From Torreya grandis (Eukaryota > Streptophyta > Pinopsida > Cupressales > Taxaceae), in the NCBI GenBank assembly GCA_037957365.1, contig JARHVA010000081.1, forward strand, positions 2,560,001 to 2,624,000: 64,000 nt of DNA, given 5' to 3'. How positions within the stretch are numbered: position 1 is the first letter of the stretch; every line of letters begins with the position of its first letter. The notes under the pieces are model-generated. The model made no database searches. It was not told where the DNA came from and worked only from the letters and a program-made list of their open reading frames with translations. This document shows, piece by piece, positions 25,701-36,770 of this stretch. Position numbers and translations under genes: made by a program.

Positions 25701-27927
25701 TCATTATCATCAAATCCAAAAATTCACCCAACCTTTAGCTTCTGGCACAATCTGCAACGAGATCTAGAAGTTCTGATAAAAAAACTTTTGAGAGTACCTC
25801 TGCAAACTCAATTCGCCAAGAACATCTCACAGAATTCATATATCATCAGATATTCACTTGAAAGACCTCTTCGTTTTTTGTTATTCGAGTAGCAGGTCTT
25901 TCAAATCATTACACAGTGTTGTTTATAGCAGCATCTCAAGGCATGGGTGATCCATGATGCAAGCCTATAGGGCTGCTTTGCAGCTCAACTCCTCATTATA
26001 CCAACACTTTCATTCCTCCGAATAATGGGCAATATTGCAACCGACGATGATGTACAGACTCAGGTATTTGTCTAGCTTGGCATTTTGTTTAGAGCTTTCA
26101 CAAGAATAATTAATTGTTTTTGTAAGAGAATGATGCCCGTTTATTTAACTAGTTTCATGGCAGCTCATTGATTTTCAGTACATCTTTGACAAAGAAGTAA
26201 TCCTGTCTGGGCTCTCTTGACCCATAATCACAAGAAGAGTATCGAGAAGGAAGCATGCTCAACCATCTCGAGCTTCACTGCAGGCAACAAAGAACAGATT
26301 TTAAGTCTTGCAGCTTTTTATCTAGACCAGAGAAGTATCGTTGAATGTTGTTGTTCTGTATAAAGTTTGAGACTTGATATTCTTTAATAGTTAGCTGGTT
26401 TTTAGGTTGTGATTGATGCAAACATCATTCCTCCACTTGAAAATTGTGACAATGACGGTTTTAGCAAATTATACAAGAAGCAACAATTAACACATAATTG
26501 TATGGTTATCAGTTTTTTAATTAAGGCACAGGGATTGTAGATGAAAGATTAGAATTTAAAGTCTCCTGGTATGTTTAATCTTAATACTAAGATTATTTAG
26601 CAGGTATATGATGAATCAAAAATGCATGATCCTCATATTCTCTAAGAATTTTCCCTTGAATCTCTTTGTGATTATCAACTTCTAAGTCGATGCCCACTGA
26701 CTTTTATCTTCCTTCCTTCCTTCCTCCCTCTTAATGTTTTTTCCTTCTTATCTCTTACTTTCTTAATCCTAGATGCACATTTGAATGTCATGCTTAGTGC
26801 TTAAATGGATGCGATCTAATATGATGAATGTCATCTTGTATTGATTACTTTGGCATTGTAATGATGCCCTTGTTACAAATTTACAAGATCATATGTTTAT
26901 AAAAAGATTTGAATTATGTTTTAAAACATAGATTTGAATTTGGGGCAAACTAATACTTTTTAATAATATTAAAACTTCCTGTGAAGTCTCGATTAATTTG
27001 GTTCAATTAATTGAAGTCTAAGAAAGTAGGCTAATGTCTAGCTTACTGTTTCTAGGCGTATTAGTATGGTCTTGCCTGATTTGTTGTGGACGGTGTGTGA
27101 ACAGGTCATATGTTCGAACATGGTGTGCACAGATTAGCCATCAATATTTGCATTAACTAATTTCTTAGAAGGCACTTACCGAAGCTGCAGCCTGCAACAA
27201 TGTCTTTGTTTTAGTAATGGAGTCAGCAATATAAAGGGCTTTCTAGACAATAATGCTTAGACCGAAAATATTGCAAGGTCTCTTCTTCACTACATTTGTC
27301 AAAATCATGAATTCATCTTCCATCCAAGATTTAGACCAATCTTTGTTTCGGGCTATTGTGTCCTTTTAACAAAACCAAAGCCTCCGCTTGGTTGTTTGTA
27401 TTGGTATTAATACGAATTGAACGATTTTGAATTGATTGCCCTGTATATAGTTACGAAAAACTCACATAACTGCTACTAAAATCCCGGTTGCCCTTGCAGC
27501 TCCACCAAAGTCAATTTTAATACAACCAAGAGATCGTTTTTATCAATTAAATTTCAATATAAACCCATTATTGGAAGAAAAAAAATATAGTATTTATTTT
27601 TTGATTATACAAATGGTACATAACCCCAACAAGCAATACCTTTCTTTGAACACAGCATTAAAGATTTCAAGTTTAAGAAAATATCTAAAGAAAAACCGTA
27701 CAAAAACCCAAAAATTTCAGAGTTTTGTGTTGCATTTATTGACATTTCATCAGGACAGATGATGAATTTTAGTTCGACTGCATATGCTAAAAAGGTGAAT
27801 ATTACTGATGGAGCATAGACCGATTCTGGGATCCTGTGCACCAAACCTGGCTGTCTGGCTAACCTGAAACGTAAAAATATAGCTTGTCCTTTTACTAGAC
27901 CACGGCACAATGGAAAATGTAGAAAAA
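22701..27927. other. Region downstream of the NLR gene; no gene recognised
   Basis: Base composition is less extreme than in the flanks, and several exon-like pieces occur. One is a plus-strand frame of 81 codons at 23347-23592; another is a short stretch ending TWISTAK directly before GTAGGG near 24050. A third is a 26.2-26.35 kb segment in which two overlapping frames stay open. None carries a motif I can name, and they do not join into one model. It may contain remnants of a host gene or untranslated exons. Confidence 0.35.
24800..25022. repeat. Degenerate 107-bp tandem duplication
   Basis: TGGTGCAAC at 24807 and TGGTGTAAC at 24914 begin two units of about 107 bp. Each contains a CACTTCATG or CCCTTCATG block, a GTGTCTTGAA or GTGCCTTGAA block, and TATTAGATTTG near its end. 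The units are about three-quarters identical. Confidence 0.7.
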
Positions 27928-30900
27928 TTAGTTATTCAGCCACTCCAAATCATAACTTTGTTCTGCAATCTCCACCTGAAGATTGGGAATAGAGTCCTTG
28001 ATGCTTGCCCACAGATACCCATTTTTCTCATCACAGATCACCCGCGACAGAGATTTCAGCTTAGCAGCTGATTGAGGAAGTTTCTTCACTTTTAAGCAAG
28101 TCTCCCTTATGTCAAGCGTCTTCAAACTCTGTAATTTACCAAATTCATTTGGAAGTATGTTGATACATCCACACTCTGAAATGTCAATGAATTTTAACTT
28201 TCCAAGCTCACAGATTGAATCTGGTAATGCTTTGAGAGCTGGAGAAGCACTCAACATCAGCATTTCTAGACATCCTGCAAGGTTCCCCAAATTTTCAGGT
28301 AACTTGTAAAGGTAATGACAGTTTGTGATAGACACTTTTTTCAGAGAAGTTAAATCACAAACACTAGCAGGCAATTCCTTGATATCGCTACAGTGGTCAA
28401 TACTAATCTCTTCAAGTCCAGGAAACTTTGAACACACCTCTATATCTAATCCATTATTACTTTCATCATCACCCTTGCAGAGAGACAATGATAGCTTTTT
28501 CAGATTTTTTAAACATTGACAATATCTTTCAATAGAAGGGACAGTCAATCTCTCAAACCGAACACTCTTCAGTTGAGCCAGTGAACTAAAGGCTGACATG
28601 CCTTTCAGTTTAGTACCAATGGAATTCTGGTTGATTACAATGAGGACTTTCAATTCAGTCATTGTTTGCAAAAACGGTGGAAGAAAATAGTCATTGCCAG
28701 TAAACATTAATATAAGAGCCTGGGCCTTTGGAAACTTCATCTTAGGCCATTGCTTCTCATTCATTGAACCTGCACAAGTATACAGAAATTCAAAATATAG
28801 CCGGTGAATAATCACTAGTAAATAAATAGTGAATAAGATTTAAATTCATGGAGCATATTTACATGGCTGAAGCAAATGTACCGAGCCAAGTAGAAGCAGT
28901 CAACCTGTATGAATGGAGATAATCTCGGCAGCAATTTGTTCATGTGAGTGCTTTTCCCAGCTTTTTGGAATGCAATCTTTTTTTCTTGGCATTATCAGCC
29001 TTTTTGTTGTGTTCACAGGTTGCTTATTGGTCGCCAAATAAATAGCCAAGTCTCTCAACACATCATGTTGAACTACATGTAGCTCACAAGTGCTGCCATA
29101 AGAAGTCCCTGGATGATTTCTGAGAAAACGTTGCTATTGCTCAGTAAAAGATTTACTCGATCATCAGCGCTCAAAAGATGCATCCTCATTACTTTGCTAG
29201 CAAGAGTAACAGAACTTCAACAATTAGTACTTTTAATTATAAAAAGATTCTGCAGGAACACATTAATAACTGAGATAACAGAAAAGGGAACAACACAGTA
29301 TATGCAAGCTTTACTTTATTGGTTTTGTAATTTTACACCAAGAATCTGGCCTTCAAACTAATTGCAATTTTATTTCAACATTACACTTTCTAAAAACAAG
29401 AAGGCTAAATTGGGTGAAAGCAGGCTTGAATGTGGAGAAAACTCCACCAATAAGTGTGCTCAAGCCTAACTAGTCCGACACCATTACACTTTCTAAAAAC
29501 AAGTTGACTAAATTGGGTGAAAGCAGGCTTGAATGTGGAGAAAACTCCACCAATAAGTGCGCTCAAGCCTAACTAGTACGGACATGCGGTTAGAGGAAGG
29601 GATCGTGTTGAACATATGCAAAGGTTCATTTCACTAGTTTTAATCCCACCTCTTCCCAAAAATTTGATATCTCATGATAAGTTGCCCAAATCTGATAGAA
29701 GAAACTCACCCAAGATTGTTTACCAGATCCAGCAGATTTCGTTTTTCAAGTTCACGCAAAATCTTAAAAGCTTGATTCCATTTCAAGTTGTGAACATTAA
29801 TCCAGATATCAAACAAAGAATCAACAGGGATTTTCTTCTCTTTTGGAAACAATCCCAAGTCCAAAAAGCATTGCTGCTGCACATCATCCTTTATTCCTCT
29901 GAAGCTCATTGCCATCCGTTCCAGAAGCCATTCTTCATGTTCATCTGATATTGGTTTTGCTTTTGAAAGCTGGCTCGCTGCATTTATCCACGCTACTTCA
30001 GGCTCTTGCTTTAGAGAAGATCCGACCACCTTGAGTGCAAGTGGTAATCCTTTGCATTCTGCTGCTACCTATAATTGAATTTTAGTCAGGACATTTTAAG
30101 TTCTACATTTCTGGATTCACTTGGCCAAGACATATTTTTGACTAAAGATTTGCCAAATTAAAATACAATCTGTTATAGGTATAACACCCTACAAACAAAA
30201 ATTCAGTTGACTTCTAAGTGCTTATGAGCAGATACCTGTTTGACTAGTCTCTTATCATATCCTGTTTCTGGAATATGGCCTGCCCCAAAGGCCCAAAAGC
30301 AAAAGAGGGACAAAGCATCTTCCTCTTCAAGCAGACGCAAATCATAACAAGCATCAAAGCATGATTTAAATTTGAATCTGGTTGTAACAACAGTCTTGAA
30401 TTTCGGTGCTTCAAACAATAGCTGATGGAGGTCATTTGAGGACCAGATATCATCCAAGACCACTAATGTTGGTTGGGATTTTTCTTGGAGTAATTCTTGA
30501 ATCTCATTACGAGCATCCTCAACATTACGAAAGTTTTTGGATCCTTCAGATTTGCTAATCTTCTTCCACAAGCTCCCAAGAATATCTTTTATGGTTGCAG
30601 GGTTTTGTGAAACTGTTTCAAAAATTATGCCCCCTGCAAAATGATCTGAAAACAACCAGAATAAAAAATTACTGTCGATAGAAGATAGAAAATACGTACA
30701 ACAAAATTTACAAAATAAGCATATCCATAAACAACATTTGGGACATTTCCAGTGGTATCAAAACTAGAATAAATTCAGTTGGTGATGGGGCTGGATCTTT
30801 AAATTAAGGGTAAGCCAAACAACATATTGATTTGCATTTTTTTCATATAAAAATATCTAATTTCTACCTATAAGATTATATATGTGCTTTAAAGATAGTC

Positions 30901-33899
30901 AAAGTCATAATCCAGAGTATTTTAAGTTGAATTCAGAATCCAGAGTATTTTGAATCGAATTCAGAAACTAGAGTATTTTAAGTCGAATTCCGAATCCAGA
31001 GTATTTTAAGTTGAACAAAATATTGATTTACATTTCTCACATACAAAAACATCTATGTTGTTTGGGTACGGGTACGTGTACGGGTACGGGGACGTCTCGG
31101 GTATGCAGGTACGCCATTTTTCAAAAACTTTGATTTGGATACGTCGTGGGTACATCTGTATTATATACAGATGTACCCACGACGTATCCAAATCAAGGTT
31201 TTTGAAAAATAGCGTACCTGCATACCCGAGATGTACATACGTATCCAAATCAAGGTTTTTGAAAAATGGCGTACCCGCGTACCCAAGACGTCCCTGTATC
31301 CGTACCCGTATATATATATATAAAACTCATTTTTTTAGTAAAACACTTGAAACTACATAGTATGAAAATATTTGTCTATAAATGATAAAACACTTAAAAG
31401 TATATAATATTCATTCATTCATTACTTCAAAGACAAAATGTACATTCAAATCTAGAATAAATCATCTCGATTGCCCACAAAATCATGAATGCCACTCCCA
31501 TTATTTTTCAACTTTATCATTTATTGACACTTTCTCTCACAAGGGCTCATCGGTGCATTGACTCTCACAGAGTGCATGCCTCAAGGGGTGCACAGGGAAT
31601 GGGGTGGGATTAGCTTGTGGCACTTTGTGAGAGATATTCGCATACTATTCTATCACGCATACATCCCTTCATGCAGCCTTCATAGCTCCTATGATGTCTC
31701 CTTGAAATCTTGAAAACCTGAAATATGGCTAAGTCTGAAACCCTGAAACCCTGGAATCTGACTAACTCTGAAATATGATAGGATCCTCCAAAACCTAGAA
31801 TTTGCATTATAGCTCCTAGCAGTCCGAAACCCCTCTCAAACATCCTAAAAGTGTATAAATAAAATATAACTTAAAGTATGTAAACTTATACTTAAATGTT
31901 TATTATATTTATATACTGTTGGGTTCGGACTGGATTTACATTTTTTAAAATTTTTTGTTGACTTCCATTGTTTCTCCCTGTCAGTACCTTTCCGGACGTC
32001 TCCGACAGGTACCCGAGACGTACCGAGGCGTGAAACGTGGGGAAGGGGGGGGGATTCCTGTAACACAGAAAAACATCTAATTTCTACCTCGAAGATAGTC
32101 GAATTAAGAATCCAGAGTATTTTAAGTTGAACAACGTATTGATTTACATTTCTCACATACAAAAACATCTAATTTCTACCTCTAAGATAGTCAAATTAAG
32201 AATCCAGAGTATTTAAGTCGAATTCAGAATCTAGAATATTTAAATCAAATTCAGAATACAGAGTATTGAATTCAAATTCAGAATCCAAAGTATTTTAAGA
32301 AGATACTATGTTACTGCCTAGAAGTTCTTTTAATACGGTTTCATTTCCATTATCTTCAGAGAGTTAAATCACTACCTCCTAAACTACTAAAGATAAGAGT
32401 ACAGATTCTATATTCTAATGCACAAGGAAAATTTTATTTTCACATACCCTGTGTACCATGAGATCCCAGAAAATATTTTCACATAACCTTGTTTCAATAT
32501 AAGGGTTAGAGGTGTCCAAGTTTTGTTTATATGCAAAGTGTTGAGTTTAAACAGAAACACTTTTCTCAAGATCCACCCATGTTGATAGCCCTGTCCGCTC
32601 CTATACTTCCATATAATCCATGGGGCGGAGAGTTACAATTAAAACAAAAAACACTTTTCTCAAGATCCACCCATGTTGATAGGCCCTGTCAGCTCCTACT
32701 TCCATATAATCCATGAAGTGGCGAGTAAAGTGTGCTTAAATGTGGAGAAATATTTAAGAAGTCTCGGAGATTCACCCCTATGATCATCCCCAGGATGTAA
32801 TGAGTTGCAAGTGGACTATTCATGCTCTTGAAAGAGGTTCTTGTAACCCTGTTCTCATACAATGTGGGCCATGAAAACTAGCGAGATATTAACACGGTTG
32901 ACTCTAAATAAATGAGATTAAATGATAATGTCAAATGGGATGAATTGGAAGACAAATCATTGAGACTTCCATAAATGAATATCCATGATTAAATCCCCAA
33001 AAGACATGTTGCATGCTAAAAAGATATAAATATTAAATATTAACATTGGATAAAATTATCACATCCAATTTTAAGTGTGCCATACTCAACAAAAGAAGGC
33101 CAGGTGCAAGTCCTCGCTGAAAGACATCCAATAAAGACAATTTGCCAAATTTTTAAAAAATATATATTACATAATAATCAATTGGGGGAAAAATTTATTT
33201 ATATATTTTTAAAAACAACTGGATACAAGACCATGTTGTACCTTTCACCTCAGAATCATTGCGCAGAGCAGCTGCCAAGGTTGTTTTGCCCCCGCCTCCC
33301 ATAGCTGTCACTCCTACCGTGTTCACGTTGTCTTTAAACAACAGATCTTTCAATTCCTTAACCCGAGCATTCAAACCCACTTTATATTTGGGCAATTGCA
33401 GGGTCTGCAAGCTTGGAGCCTCACTCCGACTCCTTTCGCTTTCCATCATCTTTCTCATGTTGCGCATTTCTGAAATGACAAGCATCCACCCAAATTTGGT
33501 ACTAAAGTTGTTGACATAATCTTCCAAATCGGACATGCCCCATAAGCTGCCTGTTAAGCCCTCCAAGCTTCGTGGAGGACTGTTGGCAATTCGTTGTTGG
33601 GTGTCTTTCAGCTTCTGACGGAACCCCTCGATCTTCTTGGCACTGTTTTGTGGCAGGCACCCTTCGTTGCTTGAATCAAGGTCGAGGTCGTCCAATATGG
33701 GAATCATTTCTTCCAAAACCTCCTTCATGTTAACAGCAGAGTAATACTTATCTTTCATAAGCTTAAACAAGGGGACAAGTTCGCCGCCGAGAACGCCCAG
33801 AGCTGCTCCTCCGAATAGTTGCCACGAGTCGCTGATCATCATATTGTTGTGTGAGCAGCGAGAGGAGAGGGCAGTGACAGTGGAAATGGAATCAAACAA
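27928..33899 (-). CDS. RPW8-type NLR immune receptor (RNL, ADR1-like), 5 exons
   Basis: Exons (minus): 33899-33242, 30645-30236, 30068-29710, 29119-28905, 28769-27928. All four introns are GT-AG and the phases match, giving 827 codons, or 808 from the ATG at 33842, which better fits other RPW8 starts. Residues about 20-150 form the RPW8 coiled-coil domain. NB-ARC motifs: P-loop AMGGGGKTTLA (Lys205), kinase-2 LVVLDDIW (280-287), RNBS-B VVTTRF, GLPL (363), RNL-type RNBS-D CFLDLGLFP (423), and QHDVLRDLA (493) replacing MHD. Exon 5 carries about eight LRRs and ends LEWLNN, like ADR1. Family role: helper NLR that oligomerises at the plasma membrane as a calcium channel downstream of EDS1-dependent sensors. 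The first P-loop glycine is Ala, as in some NRG1-type RNLs. No stop or frameshift is seen, so it is probably functional. ADR1 versus NRG1 placement is not certain. Confidence 0.92.
29381..29586. repeat. 103-bp tandem duplication in NLR intron 3
   Basis: TTACACTTTC begins two units at 29381 and 29484. Both contain GGGTGAAAGCAGGCTTGAAT, GGAGAAAACTCCACCAATAA and GCTCAAGCCTAACTAG. Only a handful of differences separate them, so the duplication is fairly recent. It sits in intron 3 (29709-29120) and does not touch the splice sites. Confidence 0.9.
30909..31020. repeat. 28-bp minisatellite, 4 units, NLR intron 1
   Basis: AATCCAGAGTATTTTAAGT-type units begin at 30909, 30937, 30965 and 30993, exactly 28 bp apart, each ending in a GAATTC-like or GAACAA sequence. 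Related units recur at about 32108-32300 on the far side of the 1,014-bp insertion. One ancestral array was therefore split by that insertion. Confidence 0.9.
31055..32068. mobile_element. 1,014-bp insertion with 10-bp target duplication (non-autonomous DNA element?)
   Basis: The 10-mer AAAAACATCT flanks the segment at 31045-31054 and 32069-32078. If the segment and one copy are removed, the sequence reads straight through a local repeat that is intact at 32130-32190 (CACATACAAAAACATCT then AATTTCTACC), so this is a true insertion and not a chance match. The ends are ATGTTGTTTGGG and CTGTAACACAG; as inverted repeats they match only weakly (TGTT). Both ends are rich in GTACGGG / CGTACC motifs. 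There is no coding sequence. A 9-10-bp duplication is typical of Mutator-like elements, but classification is tentative. Confidence 0.75.
31064..31310. repeat. Long inverted repeat (hairpin) with extra arm copy
   Basis: Left arm 31096-31160 and right arm 31166-31230 are reverse complements over 65 bp with 2 mismatches, separated by a 5-nt loop. A second copy of much of the right arm follows at 31241-31310, and its end pairs with the GGGTACGGGTACG repeats at 31064-31095. Transcribed as part of NLR intron 1, it would fold into a long double-stranded stem. Confidence 0.95.
32069..32300. repeat. ~92-bp repeats with 28-bp units, right of the insertion
   Basis: AAAAACATCTAATTTCTACC begins at 32069 and again at about 32161, each followed by AAGATAGTC and an AATCCAGAGTATTT unit. 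The right part continues with degenerate 28-bp units to about 32300. It is the continuation of the array at 30909-31020. Confidence 0.8.
32555..32742. repeat. 94-bp tandem duplication in NLR intron 1
   Basis: AAACACTTTTCTCAAGATCC starts at 32555 and 32649. Both units contain CACCCATGTTGATAG and CTTCCATATAATCCATG. A few substitutions and small indels separate them. Confidence 0.85.
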
Positions 33900-34120
33900 T
33901 GGTAATGAGAATGAGGAATGAGGTAATTAACGATCTGAATACCCACCAAACCCGCGGTTAGTTTGCGCGTATGTTCGAACCGGCGGTAAAATTCCTATGG
34001 ATCCATCGTAAGGAGCTGCGAGACTTCTCCTTCTCCCTCGTCGCACGCAAAGAATAATACTCGTAGTGGGATGGGATTAGATTCTTTACATGGTCATGTG
34101 TACTTCGAACTTTCTACAAA
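33900..34120 (-). promoter_or_regulatory. Probable NLR promoter and 5' untranslated region
   Basis: The DNA just upstream of the NLR start is visibly richer in G and C than what lies beyond 34120 (for example CGAACCGGCGG and CGTCGCACGC), as expected of a gene's 5' flank. No TATA box could be assigned with confidence. The assignment is by position and composition only. Confidence 0.35.
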
Positions 34121-34637
34121 ATTAGTATTTGGACAAGTATTATAAATTAACAAGGATCGATCGAGATTTTTTATTTTAAATAAATTATGTTTGGTTTTTG
34201 AAGATTGATGCGTTTCAGATCCATCATTTTAATTTTTAAACTTTTGTGTTTGGGTTTGAAGATTCTTGTTAATTTATAGATTGTGGAAACATAAAATCTT
34301 TGAGCGTTTTAATTTGTTTGAATGAAATTAAGGGTTGGATGGTGAAATTTAGTGGTGGGTTATGAGCAATTTGTTAAAATTTGGATATTTAATTATTAAA
34401 AAAATTGTTTTGATTAAATGGAAAAAATGTGAAGAAAATATTATTTTGTTTCTCATTATACTCTAGGTTTATAAAGGGAGCAAATATAATTATACTAGAG
34501 GTGTGTTATATTTGTAGGGACATGGTAAAGATTCATCTACGGATTGCATCCCTAACCATTGCGTGGACACCCACACAATATGCCCTATTTACATAAAGTT
34601 TTTTTTTTCATAGAAATAATGTAATTATGCAGATCTC

Positions 34638-34640
<3 letters not shown>

Positions 34641-34694
<54 letters not shown>
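34641..34694. repeat. (AT)27 microsatellite
   Basis: 54 bp of uninterrupted AT, upstream of the NLR gene. Confidence 0.95.
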
Positions 34695-34696
<2 letters not shown>

Positions 34697-35430
34697 CAAA
34701 ATTGGTATGTCTTAAAATGTAAAAGGAGATCAGGCCTATTGCAACGTACTAGAATCCATACCTTCTTCGATCCCATGATCGACTTCATGTTTTTCACCAT
34801 ATATTTCAAAATGCATAATCATAAAAAGGTTTTAACTTTCCCTTATGATTTGACTTCACAAAAAGCCTTGTTCGCTGGACAAATGTAGGATTTCAGTGAA
34901 CAACGTGGGGTTAGAGTCTTCACATCAATCAACAACGTGGGGATGAATTCCCTCTCCTATTAACATGTGGAGCTACCTTTATTGAAAATCAAAAGAGAAA
35001 TCAAAGAAAAAGTTATTCACAACTATTTATAGCAAAACTGTTATTTATAAGGGGATTTCATAATTTTAACCAGAAAGTACAGAAAGGATATAAAAAGGAA
35101 ATGAAGGGAATGATGCAAAAGAAAGGGGAAATGAGAAAGCAAAGGAGGAAGGGGGAATGAGATTATTCTGGGTAGTTAAACACATAAGCAATTAAAATGA
35201 TTCCAGGAAAAACAAAAGACAACCCTAGGTAGCTAAATGCAGAGACTCGCTAGAACATCCCAAGATTTAAAATTGTAACATGGGAAGCCTTTTTCATGAA
35301 AATGAGATGGGAAAGACATCACGAACATATGATCATGATACATACACCAATGAGATTGGATCACATTTCAAAGAAGGATACACAACTACTTTGTATTTTT
35401 TGATAAAAATGGACATAAAATCATATTCTT

Positions 35431-35656
35431 AATCTCACCAAGGTTTCACGATGGCTAAGTTTATAATACAGATTCAACAAAACTTAATACATTAAAAACT
35501 TCACATTTATTAACTATCTAACAATAGAATTTTAGTAAAATAAAATCTCACCAAGGTTTCACGATGGCTAAGTTTATAATACAGATTCAACAAAACTTAA
35601 TACATTAAAAACTTCACATTTATTAACTATCTAACAATAGAATTTTAGTAAAATAA
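35431..35656. repeat. Exact 113-bp tandem duplication
   Basis: Units at 35431-35543 and 35544-35656 appear identical base for base, starting AATCTCACCAAGGTTTCACG. Identity implies a very recent duplication, or an assembly duplication. Confidence 0.95.
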
Positions 35657-35997
35657 AAGAACAAGAATCAAAGTGAACTGATATACTCATGTATATCATC
35701 ATTAAAAAAAAAAAACTCACGACGTAAAGTCCTGTAAATCATTTCTTTGTTTATCTCCATAGGGTTGTACATATAGACTCTTATCCATCTCACTAGAAAT
35801 TCTCATATTGTCAAAAGGTCAACATAACTCAACTGCAAAACCAAGACCAAAATTTGAAACAGAACCAAAATTCGAATTAGAGCTTGCTAACCCTTACAAA
35901 TAAGCCCTAAACATCTATTTATAGGTTACAATTAGTGGTTATGTTGTGTAACCACCTTTTCTACATTTTTATGGGCTTGAAAAATCACGTTAGCAAA

Positions 35998-36170
35998 TAT
36001 GCACAACTTAAAACTTACAAAAATACATTGATGTTTTTGCACAACTTGAAACATGTAAGAGTGTGTTGATGTTTTTGCAAACATGTAAAAGTGTGTTGAC
36101 GTTTTTGCACAACTTGAAACCTGAAAAAGTGCATTTGTGTCTTTGCACAACTTGAAAAGTGCAAACTTTG
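35998..36170. repeat. Degenerate minisatellite, units ~35-45 bp
   Basis: TTTGCACAACTTGAAAC recurs around TGATGTTTTTGCA and a GTAAAAGTG or GTAAGAGTG block about four times with small internal deletions. Confidence 0.75.
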
Positions 36171-36181
36171 CCCTATTTTTG

Positions 36182-36770
36182 CAACTGTGATTCTCCTCCT
36201 TGAATTTTGAAATTAAAAATGAAATATTTTTACCATGGATATTTGAGTAAAAACATTCTTATTTAAATTATTTTTCCAACGCATCAATGAAATCCAAATC
36301 TGAGTTCGGATGCAAAAGTTATGGCCTGAGGGAGATTAGACCCTGCTTGGACACATCTAGAATTCTACCTTACTTTTACAACTATGATTCTCTCCTTTAA
36401 TTTTGAAGTCCAACATGAAGTTTTTGTACCATTTTTCCTTAATATAAAATTTTCATAAAATTACTTTTCTAACGCATCGAACAAGAGAGAAAATGGAGTT
36501 CGATGCAAAAGTTATGACTCGAGGAAGATTGGACCTTGTTTTGGCAATTTTTACTTGTTAGGGTTGCAGATTCCACCCTTTCTGCTTGTAGGGGTGATGG
36601 ATTCTAACCCTTCTTCTTTTAGGGTTGTCGTATTCCAACCCTTATGCTTTTAGGAGTGTTAGATTTTGACCCCTCTGCTTGCAAGGGTGTCAGGTTCTGC
36701 CCTATTTGTAAGCACACTTGTAATTTTTCCTTCTGAATTTAGCAGCTCAAGATGAAGTTTTTATACCAAG
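36182..36770. repeat. ~190-bp degenerate repeats containing a 31-bp x5 minisatellite
   Basis: Similar blocks start at 36182 and 36379 (CAACTGTGATTCTC / CAACTATGATTCTC), with a third near 36715. Each has a GAATTTTGA-like block, a TGAAGTTTTT.TACCA-like block, then in the first two CAACGCATC or TAACGCATC and GATGCAAAAGTTATG. Between blocks 2 and 3 a 31-bp unit (TAGGGTTG..GATTC..ACCCTTCTGCTT) is repeated five times, starting at 36559, 36589, 36620, 36651 and 36682. Confidence 0.75.

Noticed and set aside
33195..33241. NLR as a 234-residue truncated protein ending in the frame after the P-loop
   Set aside because: The sequence after 33242 is intron 1 (GT at 33241); the NB-ARC continues in phase at 30645.
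36182..36713. CRISPR-like array (short repeats with spacers)
   Set aside because: The 31-bp units are contiguous and degenerate without unique spacers; the genome is clearly a plant nuclear one.
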